From Rhynchopus sp. YZ270_cl-10 (taxonomy: Eukaryota; Euglenozoa; Diplonemea; Diplonemida; Diplonemidae), in assembly GCA_964035575.1 (NCBI GenBank), contig OZ037915.1:806001-870000 (forward strand): a stretch of 64,000 nucleotides of DNA, given 5' to 3'. A model generated the notes under the pieces. That model had not been told where the DNA came from. It worked only from the letters and a program-made list of their open reading frames with translations, and did not search any database. Both the position numbers and the translations under genes were made by a program. This document shows, in pieces, positions 42,401 through 54,419 of this stretch (positions are counted from its first letter, which is position 1; every line of letters begins with the position of its first letter).

Positions 42401-43713
42401 GCATTGCGCACAGGATTCTCCATCACCCCACCAGGACAAGATTCAGTCTTTGCGATGAGATCCGTGAGCTTGTACTCGAATTTGGCAAGTTGGTCCTGTC
42501 GGGGGGAAGACCCACCAACAGACGCCGGTCGTGTAGGTGCACACACAGGTTTCAACACCGGATGGGGAATCTTGGAGCGGCCACAGAACCCTTTCGAAAG
42601 CGTGTCACCAGCTGCCTTTGCCGCGAGCAGGAGAAACTCTTCCCCAGCCAATGCGATCGCTTCCCACGCATCGTCAATGTCACCGGACGCAAGTGCTGCG
42701 GCACAGTTGTGTTGTTGTAGGAGATTCCTGCCGACTGTCTCAGCATTCGCCACAAGTCCAAGCTCCGGCATCTGCTTGGGAATAATGTATCGGAGTGTCG
42801 ACTCTGTAAACACAGAGAGGCAGAGCCGCACGTTGACGGACTTGTGGCTGGGGATGCAGTTGATGCTCTGTGTCCAACAGCTATGAATGGCGTGTGCAGC
42901 GACGCTATTCAGCAGGATGTAGTCGATACGGGTTCCCGCTGAGTCTTTGCGAGTGAACGTGGCAGGGGGCTTGCCGTCATCCCCAGTGCTTCCCAGGAGC
43001 GCGACATCGCACCAGTCATTGGCGAGTGCTTTCCGCAATGTTGGTGATCTTTCCACATCGGTGTTGAGGTCGCCGCACACAATCAACGGAACGTTACCCA
43101 GGGCTTCTCGAAACTTCACAAGCACTGTGTGGAGGAGTTCTTCGCGGGAAGCAACTGTACCTCTTGGCGTGTCACCTGACGGGGCGTACACATTCACCAC
43201 ATGCAGGAACAGACGGCCGGAACCAAGCGCCACGCGTGTGTGCACCACGCGTTTCCTCAGCGAGGGCTTCAGAGAAGACGTCAATTCGGTGTCCAGGAAC
43301 ATGATGCCCGGTCTCTTCAGCATGGTGGCAACTCCCCCACGTTCCCCAATGTGTGGACTGCGGATGCCATGGACGAGTGCGCCATCCATGGGGGGGCCCC
43401 ACTCTGGGGACCAAACTGTGGTGAAGAAGTCGTTCATCTCAAAGATCTTGGACTCGGTCAATTTTGTCTCTTGCAGACAAATTATATCGCACTGCAGGTC
43501 GTGTATGATGTGTGCGTAGTTCTGCAGGGATGTGCAGTTGAGGGTGGTTATCGTGAGCGTGTTCTCAGCATCGGAGCAGCACGTACGTGAGGAGGATCTA
43601 TCCGTTGAAGAGGAGGAGGAAGAAGAGGAAGAAGAAGAAGAGGAGGAAGCAGAGGAAGAAGATGTGTCTGAGAGTGACGTAGGGAAAAAGGGGCGAGGAG
43701 AAAAGGATGCCAC
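39415..43713 (-). CDS. LINE ORF2: APE-type endonuclease and reverse transcriptase
   Basis: The frame has about 1430 codons down to TAA at 39415. After a Ser-rich lead come: an exonuclease-endonuclease-phosphatase domain (about residues 50-310; TTLNCTS, ICLQETKL, NVYAPSGD, VCGDLNTD); the reverse transcriptase (about 600-900; LDFAKCFDRVPQG, LQGCPLS, the catalytic FADDAYLL); and a C-terminal knuckle (CPLC...H4-spaced C, near residue 1190). It nicks target DNA and primes cDNA synthesis there. No RNase H domain was recognised. There is no ATG before residue 93, which is already inside the endonuclease; the first listed codon is GTG. The frame continues upstream to the ORF1 stop without interruption, so ORF2 must be reached through ORF1 or by an unusual start. 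Confidence 0.92.
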   Translation of the reverse strand: MASFSPRPFFPTSLSDTSSSSASSSSSSSSSSSSSSTDRSSSRTCCSDAENTLTITTLNCTSLQNYAHIIHDLQCDIICLQETKLTESKIFEMNDFFTTVWSPEWGPPMDGALVHGIRSPHIGERGGVATMLKRPGIMFLDTELTSSLKPSLRKRVVHTRVALGSGRLFLHVVNVYAPSGDTPRGTVASREELLHTVLVKFREALGNVPLIVCGDLNTDVERSPTLRKALANDWCDVALLGSTGDDGKPPATFTRKDSAGTRIDYILLNSVAAHAIHSCWTQSINCIPSHKSVNVRLCLSVFTESTLRYIIPKQMPELGLVANAETVGRNLLQQHNCAAALASGDIDDAWEAIALAGEEFLLLAAKAAGDTLSKGFCGRSKIPHPVLKPVCAPTRPASVGGSSPRQDQLAKFEYKLTDLIAKTESCPGGVMENPVRNAWGKVFRTAITLKLMRSEETTIPLSLERQIQILNSLLEKSKMLMNLEIRNTRLQREKQYTTKLKVDFSSERRKLTAWCMGKQGVPISALRGEDGVLTANHREMDKLLRDEWKSVFNLYDHDHPEPTLASFEQRFGSFVAHSPMSLDPLSGADLRRTLDKKGKRTDACGTDGWRSLELHAMPLCILDGFARVFNAIETNGVWPQALLTALVTLLPKGEDQSPLKLRPVTVTSAVYRLWACARLQAVQQWQEQWVHPSQHGFRPKHSTNDVLYDVFTQMEDALLGGEPLHGLALDFAKCFDRVPQGLTLDLVEKMGLHPRIMTPLRAMYAKLRRRFKLPSGVGEAYSVTNGILQGCPLSVVLINALMSVLTHCITAEVPEAFVRSFADDAYLLSRHSEASVGACLLRVEDFCRITGMRLNMAKTFAFSSLKNHKCKLKSEDNHRFRTTESLRSLGVMMYSSLRSKGRYNATVYQSAVRALSCLGATPLSFSQKVSIATSAILPSVLYESAFNMPPQSVLNELTKAVAMCCWGPTYLTRSVDALLTLCLKAHVAHPLSSAICRTFRTYAASVERNDAIRQRCMNIRERYETLATRGTPMHAVGPVGTVLAASRRCGVSWDPEMKTVTSTSATAKTTPIIEIDKAKRAHEVRVLARTAVWDDLQSKRPTYDGINDGIDTRATNALWRNLQYHDPLKAFRMRRVLCGGVLFCHPDGLKRSGLPEADFSDKCPLCLVQVTCHTRHLLWHCSIVHTPAFTALHASAISLYGKGLPTCFVLHGIVPSNVSKVTVKAVQSLLLDAVTTIDTTLSSPADVAPAVHPWNLTFAASKRDTPFRTYLTKLQPSFSSTYREAFTLKAFLWWVITLEWSKEPRDVSCVELAVDFELRTRVFLAKQTSNIRERGRAMQRLIVKANMRALTAKLRRAPFPGVKRDRVHSLRSVGAPALIGFSRRPVLCAKTRAFLESLNHVVPPSRSGWGNDCIPAYSFPVNQTQAQHSGVR

Positions 43714-43845
43714 GGATGATGATGATGATGATGAGGAGGCTTGGTTTGGGAAGTGGCGGGGACCAGGGCGTGTTTCTATGCACTCGCGAGGAAGTTGCTC
43801 GTAGTTGTGGGCTGCGAGCGACTCGGGGTCACGCTTCTCGCTCCG

Positions 43846-45723
<1,878 letters not shown>

Positions 45724-46007
45724 CTGAGTGGGAGAGGACCCAGGCAGATGCGCCACAAGGAAAGAACCGGGGGGGACGGTCGTGTGGGGTGTGTGATGTG
45801 TATACCAATGAAGTACAGAAGAAAAGCGGCCACTAAAACAAAACAAAACAAAAAAACAAAAATTTCCATGTCGGACTCTCGCCCCCCGTAATTCCCATCA
45901 TACTGTCATTTGACAGACCTTTGGAAAAGGGGAGGAAAAGTAGCAGTTTACTGTTTTGCAGTATCGATGCCAACAGGCGATGTTGGCAAAAAACAATGGT
46001 ACAGAGA

Positions 46008-46180
46008 AGTTTGAAAAAAAGTGCAAAACACCTCACCGGAACACCGACAGACGCAGGGAGCACTGACTTCTGCGGGGGTTTGACGAACCCACAGCGAGCA
46101 CTCCATTGGCACACGGTTTTCCACGGGGGGAAGGTTGGTTGCAGGTACGGCGGACTAGTCAGTGGGACTAGTCCGCCGTA
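46008..46180. repeat. Family C intergenic element plus 15-bp hairpin upstream of LINE ORF1
   Basis: The stretch 46008-46095 shares GTGCAAA...CCTCACCGG...GACGCAGG...CACTGAC and a GGGTT/GAACCC hairpin with the sequence at the LINE 3' end (39361-39432). A perfect 15-bp inverted repeat (TACGGCGGACTAGTC) with a 5-nt loop follows at 46146-46180. Confidence 0.6.
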
Positions 46181-47529
46181 GGTATATAAAAACAAAAATA
46201 AGGTAATGATCCTAAGCTTCTCGTAGTCACCTTGCAATGATCCACTTGATAAGTGGTTGTTTTTGTTGATTGCCGATAAAAGTTACCGTCTTCGTACAAA
46301 AAAAAAAATTATCGACCGTAAAAAAAAGGGTCGAACTTTCAGAAAAATCCTGAAAAGGTCGGAACATTAGTACGGTCGACAATTTTGTACGAATACGGTA
46401 TAAGATGAACCCAACCCTCTCACCTTTAAAAAACTGGGATAGTGCAGACACCGTATTTTGAAAACTTGGTTGAAGTAGTGAAGACACCCCGAGGATGAGC
46501 TACACTGCCTCACTTTAATGCCTACGTTACGGGATGCAAAAGCAGCAAAAAAGCACCCTGCAGACAACCACGAGAGAAAAGGATACTGGAGAGGGGGGTG
46601 GAAAGAACGTGATTTTTTTTTGTGAAAAAAAAGGGAAAAAAGGGAAACAACAAGTTTAAAAGAAAATTGCTAGCAAAAAAAAGGGTTTGAAAGACGAAAT
46701 ATGCACCATGTGCACACCCATCATAGAGAGAAGTTAAACGTGTAGAGAAAAGGCTTATCTGCCGATGAACCAAATCCTCTTTACATTATACCCTCATCAT
46801 CAATATAAAAGGGAAAAAAGAAGGAAAATTTGCGAGAGGGATGTGCCTTGATGTGCGCACAAAGAAACACCATTTCCCCCCACACAGCAAACCCGAGGGT
46901 GTGGGGTGCAAGGGTGGGGGGCGGGTCAAATGGTATTTCTTCGCTCTGTCACGTTGGGGCGGCAAGGGAGCTCCGCAAATAGAGAAGAGGTTATAAAGAA
47001 ATGAACCTAAGCCGATTGTGCTTGGTCACCTATAAAAACATTATGTTGAAAGACAAGAAGTAGTCGAGAATACAACTTCGCCTATAAAATTTAAAAAAAA
47101 GGGGGAAAGACAATAAGATGGATCCGAAAAAGCCTCTCGTTGCTTTGCTATCACCTGCTGACAGTGCAACACAACTCTGTTCAGACGCAGGCTCCCGAAA
47201 AAAAATTGAGATAAAACCGGGCAGCATCTTAAATTTTGCTTCAAGAAGGGATACGTTACCACCCAGGATACAGGTATTGCAAGGTCCACTGTCATAACAT
47301 GCCTTCAAACAGATCACACAATCACACACCTTTTGGATCATATTCTGTGCAATAATTACCCCTATTACTATAATTAGGTGTCAAACAAAAAAGCACACAC
47401 CTCGCAAGAGTTTGTTATTTTGTTGCGTTTTGGGGAGAAAACAGATAACGCTTTTGACGCCCCCTCTTTCATATTTCATGCAAAGAAGAAGGGTCAAGGC
47501 AGTTCTAAAGAAGGGGTTTTTATATGATC

Positions 47530-47549
47530 CTAAGCCTCTCTGTGCTTAG
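47530..47549 (+). repeat. Hairpin family B copy
   Basis: CTAAGC pairs with GCTTAG around the loop CTCTCTGT, preceded by TATATGATC. Confidence 0.75.
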
Positions 47550-48312
47550 CACAATCTTTGATCATTGTCATCGCACAGCATCAGCTGAATACGGCTTTTT
47601 TTGGAAGAGGGGGTGTTGTCGGGAGACAAGAGATAGGTACTAGATAGATAAAGGAAAATAGAAACTTAACACTCATCACACGAAAACAAAAAGTGAAGTT
47701 ATTAATGCAGGCACACCTCCGACTGACCCACGTACAATGCCAGCCCCGAATGAAAGCATAATCATAAGGCACCCTGCGGCCAACAGAAGATATAAACGGA
47801 AACCTAAGTAGACCTACCCGTACCGTAAGAGAACGAGGGCGGTACACAACCGCTCGTCTAGCCGGCCCACCGTGAAAAAAACCCCCCTTGAGAGAGGTTG
47901 TGGTGAAAACGCACACACCCCGACCTGTTTGGTGAGGCGTGGCTCTGGCAGCGCGGTTCGTCCCCCCAGAAACCGCAATGTGTTCAAAACGCCTCTCCAT
48001 TTCCCCCTTCATGAGGTGACAAAGGAACACTCTCTTTTTGTAAGATGAATCACAGTATGCCTCTCTCCTACACCCTTTTTACCACTATCGTCATATACGC
48101 TGGAACACGCTGGAAAAAAAGAGAAGCTGCAAAGCGCAACACACCTCAACGTATTTCACGCAAGGGGGAGCACATACTTCTCTCCGCTGGGGTTTATCGA
48201 ACCCCCAGAGATGCGCTTCATGTGGCATGCATACATGGTTGCCACAAAGAAGACACCATCTTGGGGGGGTGCAGGCATCATGAGAATAGAAGAAAAATTT
48301 TATAAGATCATC

Positions 48313-48332
48313 CTAAGCCTCTCGTTGCTTAG
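48313..48332 (+). repeat. Hairpin family B copy
   Basis: CTAAGC pairs with GCTTAG around CTCTCGTT, preceded by TATAAGATCAT and followed by TCACCTTTGATCA. Confidence 0.75.
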
Positions 48333-49078
48333 TCACCTTTGATCACATTCGTTTATCGCGCAAAGAAAGGAATAGTTATTGATGCAGGCACCCACAATAC
48401 CAACCATCCGCATGACAAGAAGTACCCTGCGGACAACAAAAGGTGTAAAAAGGAGGTTTAGTGGCTTTGCCCACAGACAATTTTTGTGGCCATATTCTAC
48501 GCAAGAATTACCCTATTTAGTTATCAAAACACACACACACAATAGTCTTTAATATTATTCCAAATGCTAGAGGATAACCCACACCTGGTAAAAAAAAACA
48601 CACGCAACACACACACAGTCTATGGACAGTGTTTTCGCCCTTTGAAGCCACCCACATTTGCTTTCAAACACACATATTCAATTATTGGGGTCATATTCTG
48701 TGCAAGAACCACCATAAGTTTATCCAACACACATATTACCTGGGCTGTGTTCTGCTCTTCTACACTACCCACAACTGCTTTCACCGTATCAATACCACAC
48801 GCCACATCGTATTGTAAAACCTTGACCAAAAAGAGAGAAAAAGATGACCTTAAATTGGAACACATATTTGAAAAGATGAATCTGTCTACGGATACAAAAA
48901 GAGTAGTTTGAAAATGTGCTAAAAAAACAATAAAATAACGCAGCTCAGTCGAGTTTATGCAAAAAATAAAATGTCAACCACCCCAACCATGCAAGAAAAT
49001 TAGGATACCGCCCAAAAAAAGGCTTTCCCTTTTTTTTGAAAACTTGGTTTGTATTAGTGCCGCCAACCCTCCACTATT

Positions 49079-50710
49079 TTATATAACGGACCCAGAGTCT
49101 TCATCGACAGGCTTGCCCAGGCTTTCTGGAAGGTATACGGTGACACCAAGCGACAGACATGTTACTACAGCGAGACAGAGGTAGGCGAAGGGGAAGTTCA
49201 GTGGGAATGCCCGCTCCTCCGAGACAGACCAGCTGAAGATGACGCCGACAACGAAGGGCCCTAGGGATTTGAAAACACTGGCAAGGGCAGTGGCGATACC
49301 TTGCGCGGCCCCTCTGTTGTGCGCACGCACAGAGTTGTTGATGAACATAAATTGAATGGTAAAACAGAAGTTCGACAGTGTCAACATACACCCCGTCACC
49401 ACTGTCAACAACACCAGCAACACCGCTTTTTCCGCGCCACTCACCGGAATAAAATCCTCTTCACTCCCTGACCCACTGCTGGTCATATTATGCACCGTTT
49501 CGTTAACCGCCCTGACCGTTTCATTTGGATGAACTACTCCAGGAAGGAACCTCAACAGCGGTGTCGTAAGCTGCAGTGGGAGATACAACGCCAAGCAGAG
49601 CAGGGTCAACTGCTTCATCCCAAAGCGTTTGCACAGAGGGGGCATCACGAAGAACTGCATTGCCATCATGATACATCCGGCGACCGATTGCATGGTTCCA
49701 AGATCTCCACTTGACAACCCAAGACCTCCGATCGAAATATCGGTAGAAGCCCAGGTATTAAACAAAGTCGTATTCGAGAGACTCTGCAGCGACCACACAC
49801 AATGCAGCAATGTGGCCTTCAGAAGCAGTCCATGAGTTGCCAACTGATAGGTTGAGGCGCGGGAAGTGTTTTCCCGTGCATCTTTTTTCAGCGTTTCTGG
49901 CAGGTATTTGAGCACCAACACCAAGGCTGTCAACGCTACCGCGCAAGAGAACAGCATAGGAGGGAGGTAAGGCACGTCAATATCAAAATCGGACAGCCAT
50001 CCACCAAACGCTGGCCCAAAGATCAACCCCGAACCCCAGGACACAGAAGCAATCGACATAGCTGTGGCCTGCTGTTCTGGAGGGACAAGCTCTGAGGCAA
50101 TCACCTTTCCTAGACCGGACAAACAGTTTGTCGATCCACCCACAAATCTGATAACCGCGCTGAGCCAAACATTCACCGGAAGGCCAAAACAGACCGACAG
50201 CACCACCGTTGTCACCAATGAAATAACCACCGCAGGTATTCTCCCTCGGGTATCCGCAAATCTACCCCAAAAGACAGACGAAACAGTTCTCCCAACCATA
50301 AACGCTGCAGCAACAATACCTACATAGGTACCCGACTCTTTCTCTGAGACCCCCAAATCCACAACATAAAACTTGAGGAATGGAAACACAACCGACACAT
50401 ATACCCCATTTGTGCAGAGAATCATCGCCAGCGCGATGAAGTGCTTGACTGGGAATGGAGGCAAATCGGGGGAAGTAGTGGTCGGCTCAGCTTCTCCTGA
50501 GGCGTCTGAACCGGCAATTTCGTCAGACCCTGCTGTGTGTTCAAGCATCGGTAGGACGGTGGTGTCCACTGTTCCGTCTGCGCACCGTGATGGAGCTGTG
50601 CTCGCAAAGGAGCGGTCACCCACTGAGCGCATCTCGACATCGTTGTGCGATTCATTTTCCGTTGCAGGTGCAGGAAGTACCTCATCTGACAGGACGTCAT
50701 ATTGACTCAT
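49079..50710 (-). CDS. MFS transporter (ZIFL/drug-antiporter-like), paralogue 1
   Basis: The protein is 543 aa from MSQYDVLSDE at 50710. An acidic Ser/Thr-rich cytosolic N-terminus (about 85 aa) precedes about 12 membrane helices. The signature loop WGRFADTRGR after helix 2 and the helix 4-5 segment GKVIASELVPPEQQATAMS with SWGSGLIFGPAFGGWL identify the major facilitator superfamily. It resembles the branch holding plant ZIF-like and fungal/bacterial multidrug:H+ antiporters. Substrate cannot be told from sequence. A central loop (about 285-300) joins the two six-helix halves, and an acidic loop with possible N-glycosylation sites lies between helices 9 and 10. A full-length paralogue lies at 57234-59048. 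The C-terminal tail is short (VDEDSGSVI). The open frame extends upstream to 50794 but MSQ is the better start. Confidence 0.9.
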   Translation of the reverse strand: MSQYDVLSDEVLPAPATENESHNDVEMRSVGDRSFASTAPSRCADGTVDTTVLPMLEHTAGSDEIAGSDASGEAEPTTTSPDLPPFPVKHFIALAMILCTNGVYVSVVFPFLKFYVVDLGVSEKESGTYVGIVAAAFMVGRTVSSVFWGRFADTRGRIPAVVISLVTTVVLSVCFGLPVNVWLSAVIRFVGGSTNCLSGLGKVIASELVPPEQQATAMSIASVSWGSGLIFGPAFGGWLSDFDIDVPYLPPMLFSCAVALTALVLVLKYLPETLKKDARENTSRASTYQLATHGLLLKATLLHCVWSLQSLSNTTLFNTWASTDISIGGLGLSSGDLGTMQSVAGCIMMAMQFFVMPPLCKRFGMKQLTLLCLALYLPLQLTTPLLRFLPGVVHPNETVRAVNETVHNMTSSGSGSEEDFIPVSGAEKAVLLVLLTVVTGCMLTLSNFCFTIQFMFINNSVRAHNRGAAQGIATALASVFKSLGPFVVGVIFSWSVSEERAFPLNFPFAYLCLAVVTCLSLGVTVYLPESLGKPVDEDSGSVI

Positions 50711-51718
50711 CGTAACCTCTCGCTTTTGAGAGACAAGGGGATAAGGGAGATAACCTGTATATTTTTTGGTAGTTGAAAAGTGAACAACAAACAACCTATA
50801 TGTTTTCCTCCCCGTTTATAGTCTTTTGAGCAACAAAGAGAAGTCTCTCAAGCAATTTTTGGGGGGGAAGGTAGAGTAGTTGAAACGTGATAAAATTATT
50901 ACGCATCCACTTGCCGTTTGGATAAAGAAAACAAAGACGAAAAGGGGGGTTTGGGGGGAAGAGTTTAATTCTTGAACGCATCCCCACACTCAGGTACACA
51001 AAAAGTTTATAAGATGAACTCTAAGCCTCTCGTGCTTAGTCACCTTATCATATTCGTTATCGCACAGCATCATGATAAAATGCAGGTTGTGGAAAGGGCA
51101 AAGAGAGAGAGAGAAGTGGAGGGAGGGAGGGAGGGGGAAGAGAGCAGGAAGGGCATAAAGTATAACATCGTTTTTTTTGAATTTCAACATTTATTTTTTT
51201 TATTCGAATTGGATAGAATTAATAAAAAAAAAAATGGGGTTGAAATGCGGGGGTTTTTTTGTTCGGGTGTTTTGTTGTCTCGACACGGAATACTAGCCAA
51301 GGTGGGGTAGGTGTTCAATATCACCCGAATGGGGGAGCGAGGAGTCGTACACATATCTTTTGAAGCAAAGGTAAAAAGGGTAAAAAAATAGTGCGACAAA
51401 AAAGGTGTTGTGTGTTGGGGAGGTGAACTTGGAAAGGACAAAAGGAGGGTCCCGTAAACCCTAGGATTATCAGGACTCAGGGGATTCCTGGGACACAGAA
51501 TTTTTGGGGGACCCTCCAGGAAAAAAGCGCAACGGGGGGAAAAAAGTAATGTGCAAAATTAAAGAGTAGTGGAAACGTGCTTAAACGCACCTCAGTGGAG
51601 CTCGTGCGAAGGGTGGGACGTGAGTGGAAAGTAAAGTTTAACAGGAAATGCAAACAGTGTGCCTGAAATAAAACCTTCGGCGAATGATCCCTTACGGTGT
51701 AGTTGGCCATTTTTTGCC
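50711..51718. other. Spacer between MFS 1 and Ubl-ANK 1
   Basis: It holds hairpin family B (51021-51039), a block at about 51180-51350 (TTCGAATTGGATAGAATTAA) that recurs at 53060-53170, a block at 51380-51545 that recurs at 53390-53540, and a family C element at 51566-51625. Confidence 0.6.
51021..51039 (+). repeat. Hairpin family B copy
   Basis: CTAAGC pairs with GCTTAG around CTCTCGT, preceded by TTTATAAGATGAACT and followed by TCACCTTATCATATTCG, the fullest form of the family. Confidence 0.8.
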
Positions 51719-52777
51719 CTATTTTTCCACCTCAGCAAGCCGCCTGAAGCAAGCCGCCACCACCACGCTCTCCTTCGCAAGGTCTTCTGGTGTGAACCCA
51801 CTTGCATCCTGAACATCTGTCTTTGCCCCCGCCCGGATGAGATATGAGATGATCGGACAGTGTCCGTTCACCACTGCGATGTGAAGAGGGGTCTTCCCGT
51901 TGGTGCCCACCCCGTTTATGTCATGCCCACACGACACCAATCGCACGACAACCGACAGCACACCTTTGGCGGAGGCACTCAACAGCGCTGGAGACATCCC
52001 ACCACCCCCACCCCCATCCAAGGCCTTCAACAGCAGCTCATCCACCCCGGAGCCTTCCTTCGCCACACACAACGGTGTTCTGTGGAACAAATCCCTTGCA
52101 CCCACCGCAGCACCGTACCGTATCAAAACTGTCACCATTTCTGTGTCACCCTTCTTCGAAGCCTCGTGCAAAGGCGTGGTGAGATAACCGTCCACAAACC
52201 TTCCGATTTTTGCTCCATAATCCAAGACAAGCTTTGCGATGTTCACATCACCTCTTTCCACAGCAGAAGCCAACGGAGCCTTGAAGCGGTAGTAATATCT
52301 TCTGGCTGGGTTTCTTGTTACATCTGGACTGCACCCTGCGTCGAGCAACGCCTTGCACAGAGTATGGTTACCTATGTGTGCCGCGTATGCCAAAGGGGCC
52401 GTGGAGGTACTCAAATCGAGTCCAGTGTCTGCAGTCAGATCTGCCATTTCCACTGCATCGTCTTGGGAAAGGTTCTCGATTCTTTCTTCAAAAATGGGCA
52501 GGTCGATTTCTGTTGCATCCTCCGCGATGATGCCCATCTCTTTGAGGCGCAGAACTGCAACATACTTTGCACTATGCTGCACCACCACCGCACACTCCAA
52601 ACTCAGCTCCGACAGACAGCACTCTGCGTCCAACACCACATCGTCAATGCGCAGCTCAATGCTCTCCGTCTCCACACACAGAGCCTCTGCAGTGCGTGCA
52701 AGAAGTGTCCCCACCGAACACTGCTCAGGAACGTCAATGTACTGCTGATCTCCGAGCCACTGAATAAGCACGTCCAT
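51719..52777 (-). CDS. Ubl-ankyrin repeat protein 1
   Basis: The protein is 352 aa from MDVLIQWLGD at 52777. Residues 1-75 have the pattern of a ubiquitin-like fold (IDVPEQCSVGTLL, IDDVVLDAECCLSELSLECAVVV) and are followed by VAVLRLKEMGI. This is the same Ubl-plus-helical-linker arrangement as in the LRR genes of this window. Five or six ankyrin repeats follow (PLAYAAHIGNHTLCKALLDAG; PLASAVERGDVNIAKLVLDYG; TPLHEASKKGDTEMVTVLIRYG; a Gly-rich loop; TPLHIAVVNGHCPIISYLIRAG). It ends RLAEVEK. There is no signal peptide or membrane helix, so a cytosolic protein-binding adaptor is likely; partners are unknown. Most of the gene is identical to paralogue 2, except for a window at about 52240-52520. 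Confidence 0.85.
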   Translation of the reverse strand: MDVLIQWLGDQQYIDVPEQCSVGTLLARTAEALCVETESIELRIDDVVLDAECCLSELSLECAVVVQHSAKYVAVLRLKEMGIIAEDATEIDLPIFEERIENLSQDDAVEMADLTADTGLDLSTSTAPLAYAAHIGNHTLCKALLDAGCSPDVTRNPARRYYYRFKAPLASAVERGDVNIAKLVLDYGAKIGRFVDGYLTTPLHEASKKGDTEMVTVLIRYGAAVGARDLFHRTPLCVAKEGSGVDELLLKALDGGGGGGMSPALLSASAKGVLSVVVRLVSCGHDINGVGTNGKTPLHIAVVNGHCPIISYLIRAGAKTDVQDASGFTPEDLAKESVVVAACFRRLAEVEK

Positions 52778-53581
52778 CGTGGGGAGAAGGAGGGGGAGAG
52801 AAAGAGAGTGAGAGAAATGCTGTTGGTTGGAAGGTGTAAAAATAGAAGAGAAAAAAGGATCGAGTCTTTTGTTTGTGCGCTCAAAGCCGGGAAACAAACC
52901 AAGCAAGATTCTGTCTTTTTCAATCCGTTTTGTGTGCAGCGCTGCCTCCAATCTTTTTTAGAATTGACAACAAGTTGTTTTATCAAAAAAAGAAAAGGGA
53001 ATATATTGTGAAAAGAGCGGGTGTCGGGTGGGTGAGACAACAGGCTGTGAAAGCTATTTTCTTATTCGAATTGGATAGAATTAATAAAAATGGTGTTGAA
53101 ATGCAAAGGTGGGGTACGTGTTCAATATCACCCTTTGGGGCGAGCAGTCGTACACACATCCTTTGAAGCAAAGGCAAAAAGGAAAACTAGACAATATCAT
53201 CCGCCAACTGATCTTGCTAACAATAACAAATATAACAGTGTTTTTCGTTGAACGCAGCCAAATAGGGGGGTAAAAAACTGTTCGGCGCAAAGGTGAAAGT
53301 ATTCAAGGGGAAACACTGTTATACAAGATCTGAACGTTGGCTTTCTTTTTGTCTAGTTTCTTAATACACTACGTGTTAGGAATAAAAAAAATAGTGCGAC
53401 AAAAAAAGATGTTGTGTGTTGGGAGGTGAACTTGGAAAGGACAAAAGGAGGGTCCCGTAAACCCTAGGATTCTCAGGAATCAGGGGATTCCTGGGACACA
53501 GAAATTTTGGGGACACTACAGGAAAAGAGCGCAACGGTAAAAAAAAAACTAGGCAATATCATCCGCCAACTGATCTTGATA
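52778..53581. other. Duplicated spacer between the two Ubl-ANK genes
   Basis: Blocks shared with the flank of paralogue 1 are seen at 53060-53170 and 53390-53540. The stretch ATCATCCGCCAACTGATCTTG occurs at 53206 and again at 53558, where a MITE has inserted. Confidence 0.6.
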
Positions 53582-54126
53582 CTGGGGGGGGGGGCTAATA
53601 AAGTATACGGTGCTAATAAAGTATACGGGGGTAATAAAGTATACGGTGCGGAAACCCATTTTGAGCGTGGAAATCTGTGAAATAAAGTATACGGTTTTTG
53701 TGTACATTTTTCTTACTAAAAAAATTTTCCAGCAAGTTTTGCACAAAAATCGAAAAAAATTTTTTTTTGATTTCGGTGGTCCGGATTCTGTGCGTGCTGT
53801 GATGGGGTCACTTTGCGCTGAGAAACGAGTATTTTTGACCTAAAACGCGTGTATCAGTTTTTACACGATTGGTACTGATGAGGTTCAGATTTGTGAAAAT
53901 TTAAGTCACCAAAAAATTGTTCATTTTTCCACATTGACCCCACCACTGGCTGGGATTGGCCCAAAAATGTCAATGGTGGTGTTTTCGTGAGGTTTCGGCC
54001 ACTAGAAACCCCAAAATAACAGTGTTTTTTTTTTTTTTTTTTTTTTTCCTTTTTCGTTTTTTTGGCCATTTAAGCAGTAATTCCCGCCGAATAAAGTATA
54101 CGTATACTTTAATAGCTCCCCCCCAG
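53582..54126. mobile_element. MITE with TA duplication and a paralogous empty site
   Basis: The element starts CTGGGGGG and ends CCCCCCAG, flanked by TA. Four AATAAAGTATACGG copies sit near the left end and an inverted one at the right end. The same host sequence without the insert lies at 53206-53245 (GATCTTGCTAACAATAA), giving the unoccupied site. The interior contains the inverted shared core (about 53880-53965). Confidence 0.88.
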
Positions 54127-54419
54127 TAACAATAAAAATAACAGGAGAAAGAATTTAGGGCCAGTGGAGTTTGAAACAGGTGTCAACTGCACTATTCCAG
54201 CAATTCTTCCACAATAACAGTGTTTTTCGTTGAACGCAGCCAAATAAAATAGTAAAAATCCGTTTGGCGCAAGGGGAAAGGATTCAAGGGGAAGCACTGT
54301 TAAACACGATCTGAACGTTGGCTTTCTTTTTTTCTAGTTTCTTAATACACTACGTGTTACGGGGGGGAATAAAGCAATGTACAAAATAAAAGAGAAGTTG
54401 AAACGTGCTAAAACGCATC

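Larger units (their letters stand above)
46231..49078. other. Gene-free region dense in dispersed repeats
   Basis: It contains hairpin family B copies (47530-47549, 48313-48332), family C copies (47695-47790, 48365-48440), element A copies (46460-46510, 49036-49080) and a structured segment at 48160-48225. No supported gene. Confidence 0.55.
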
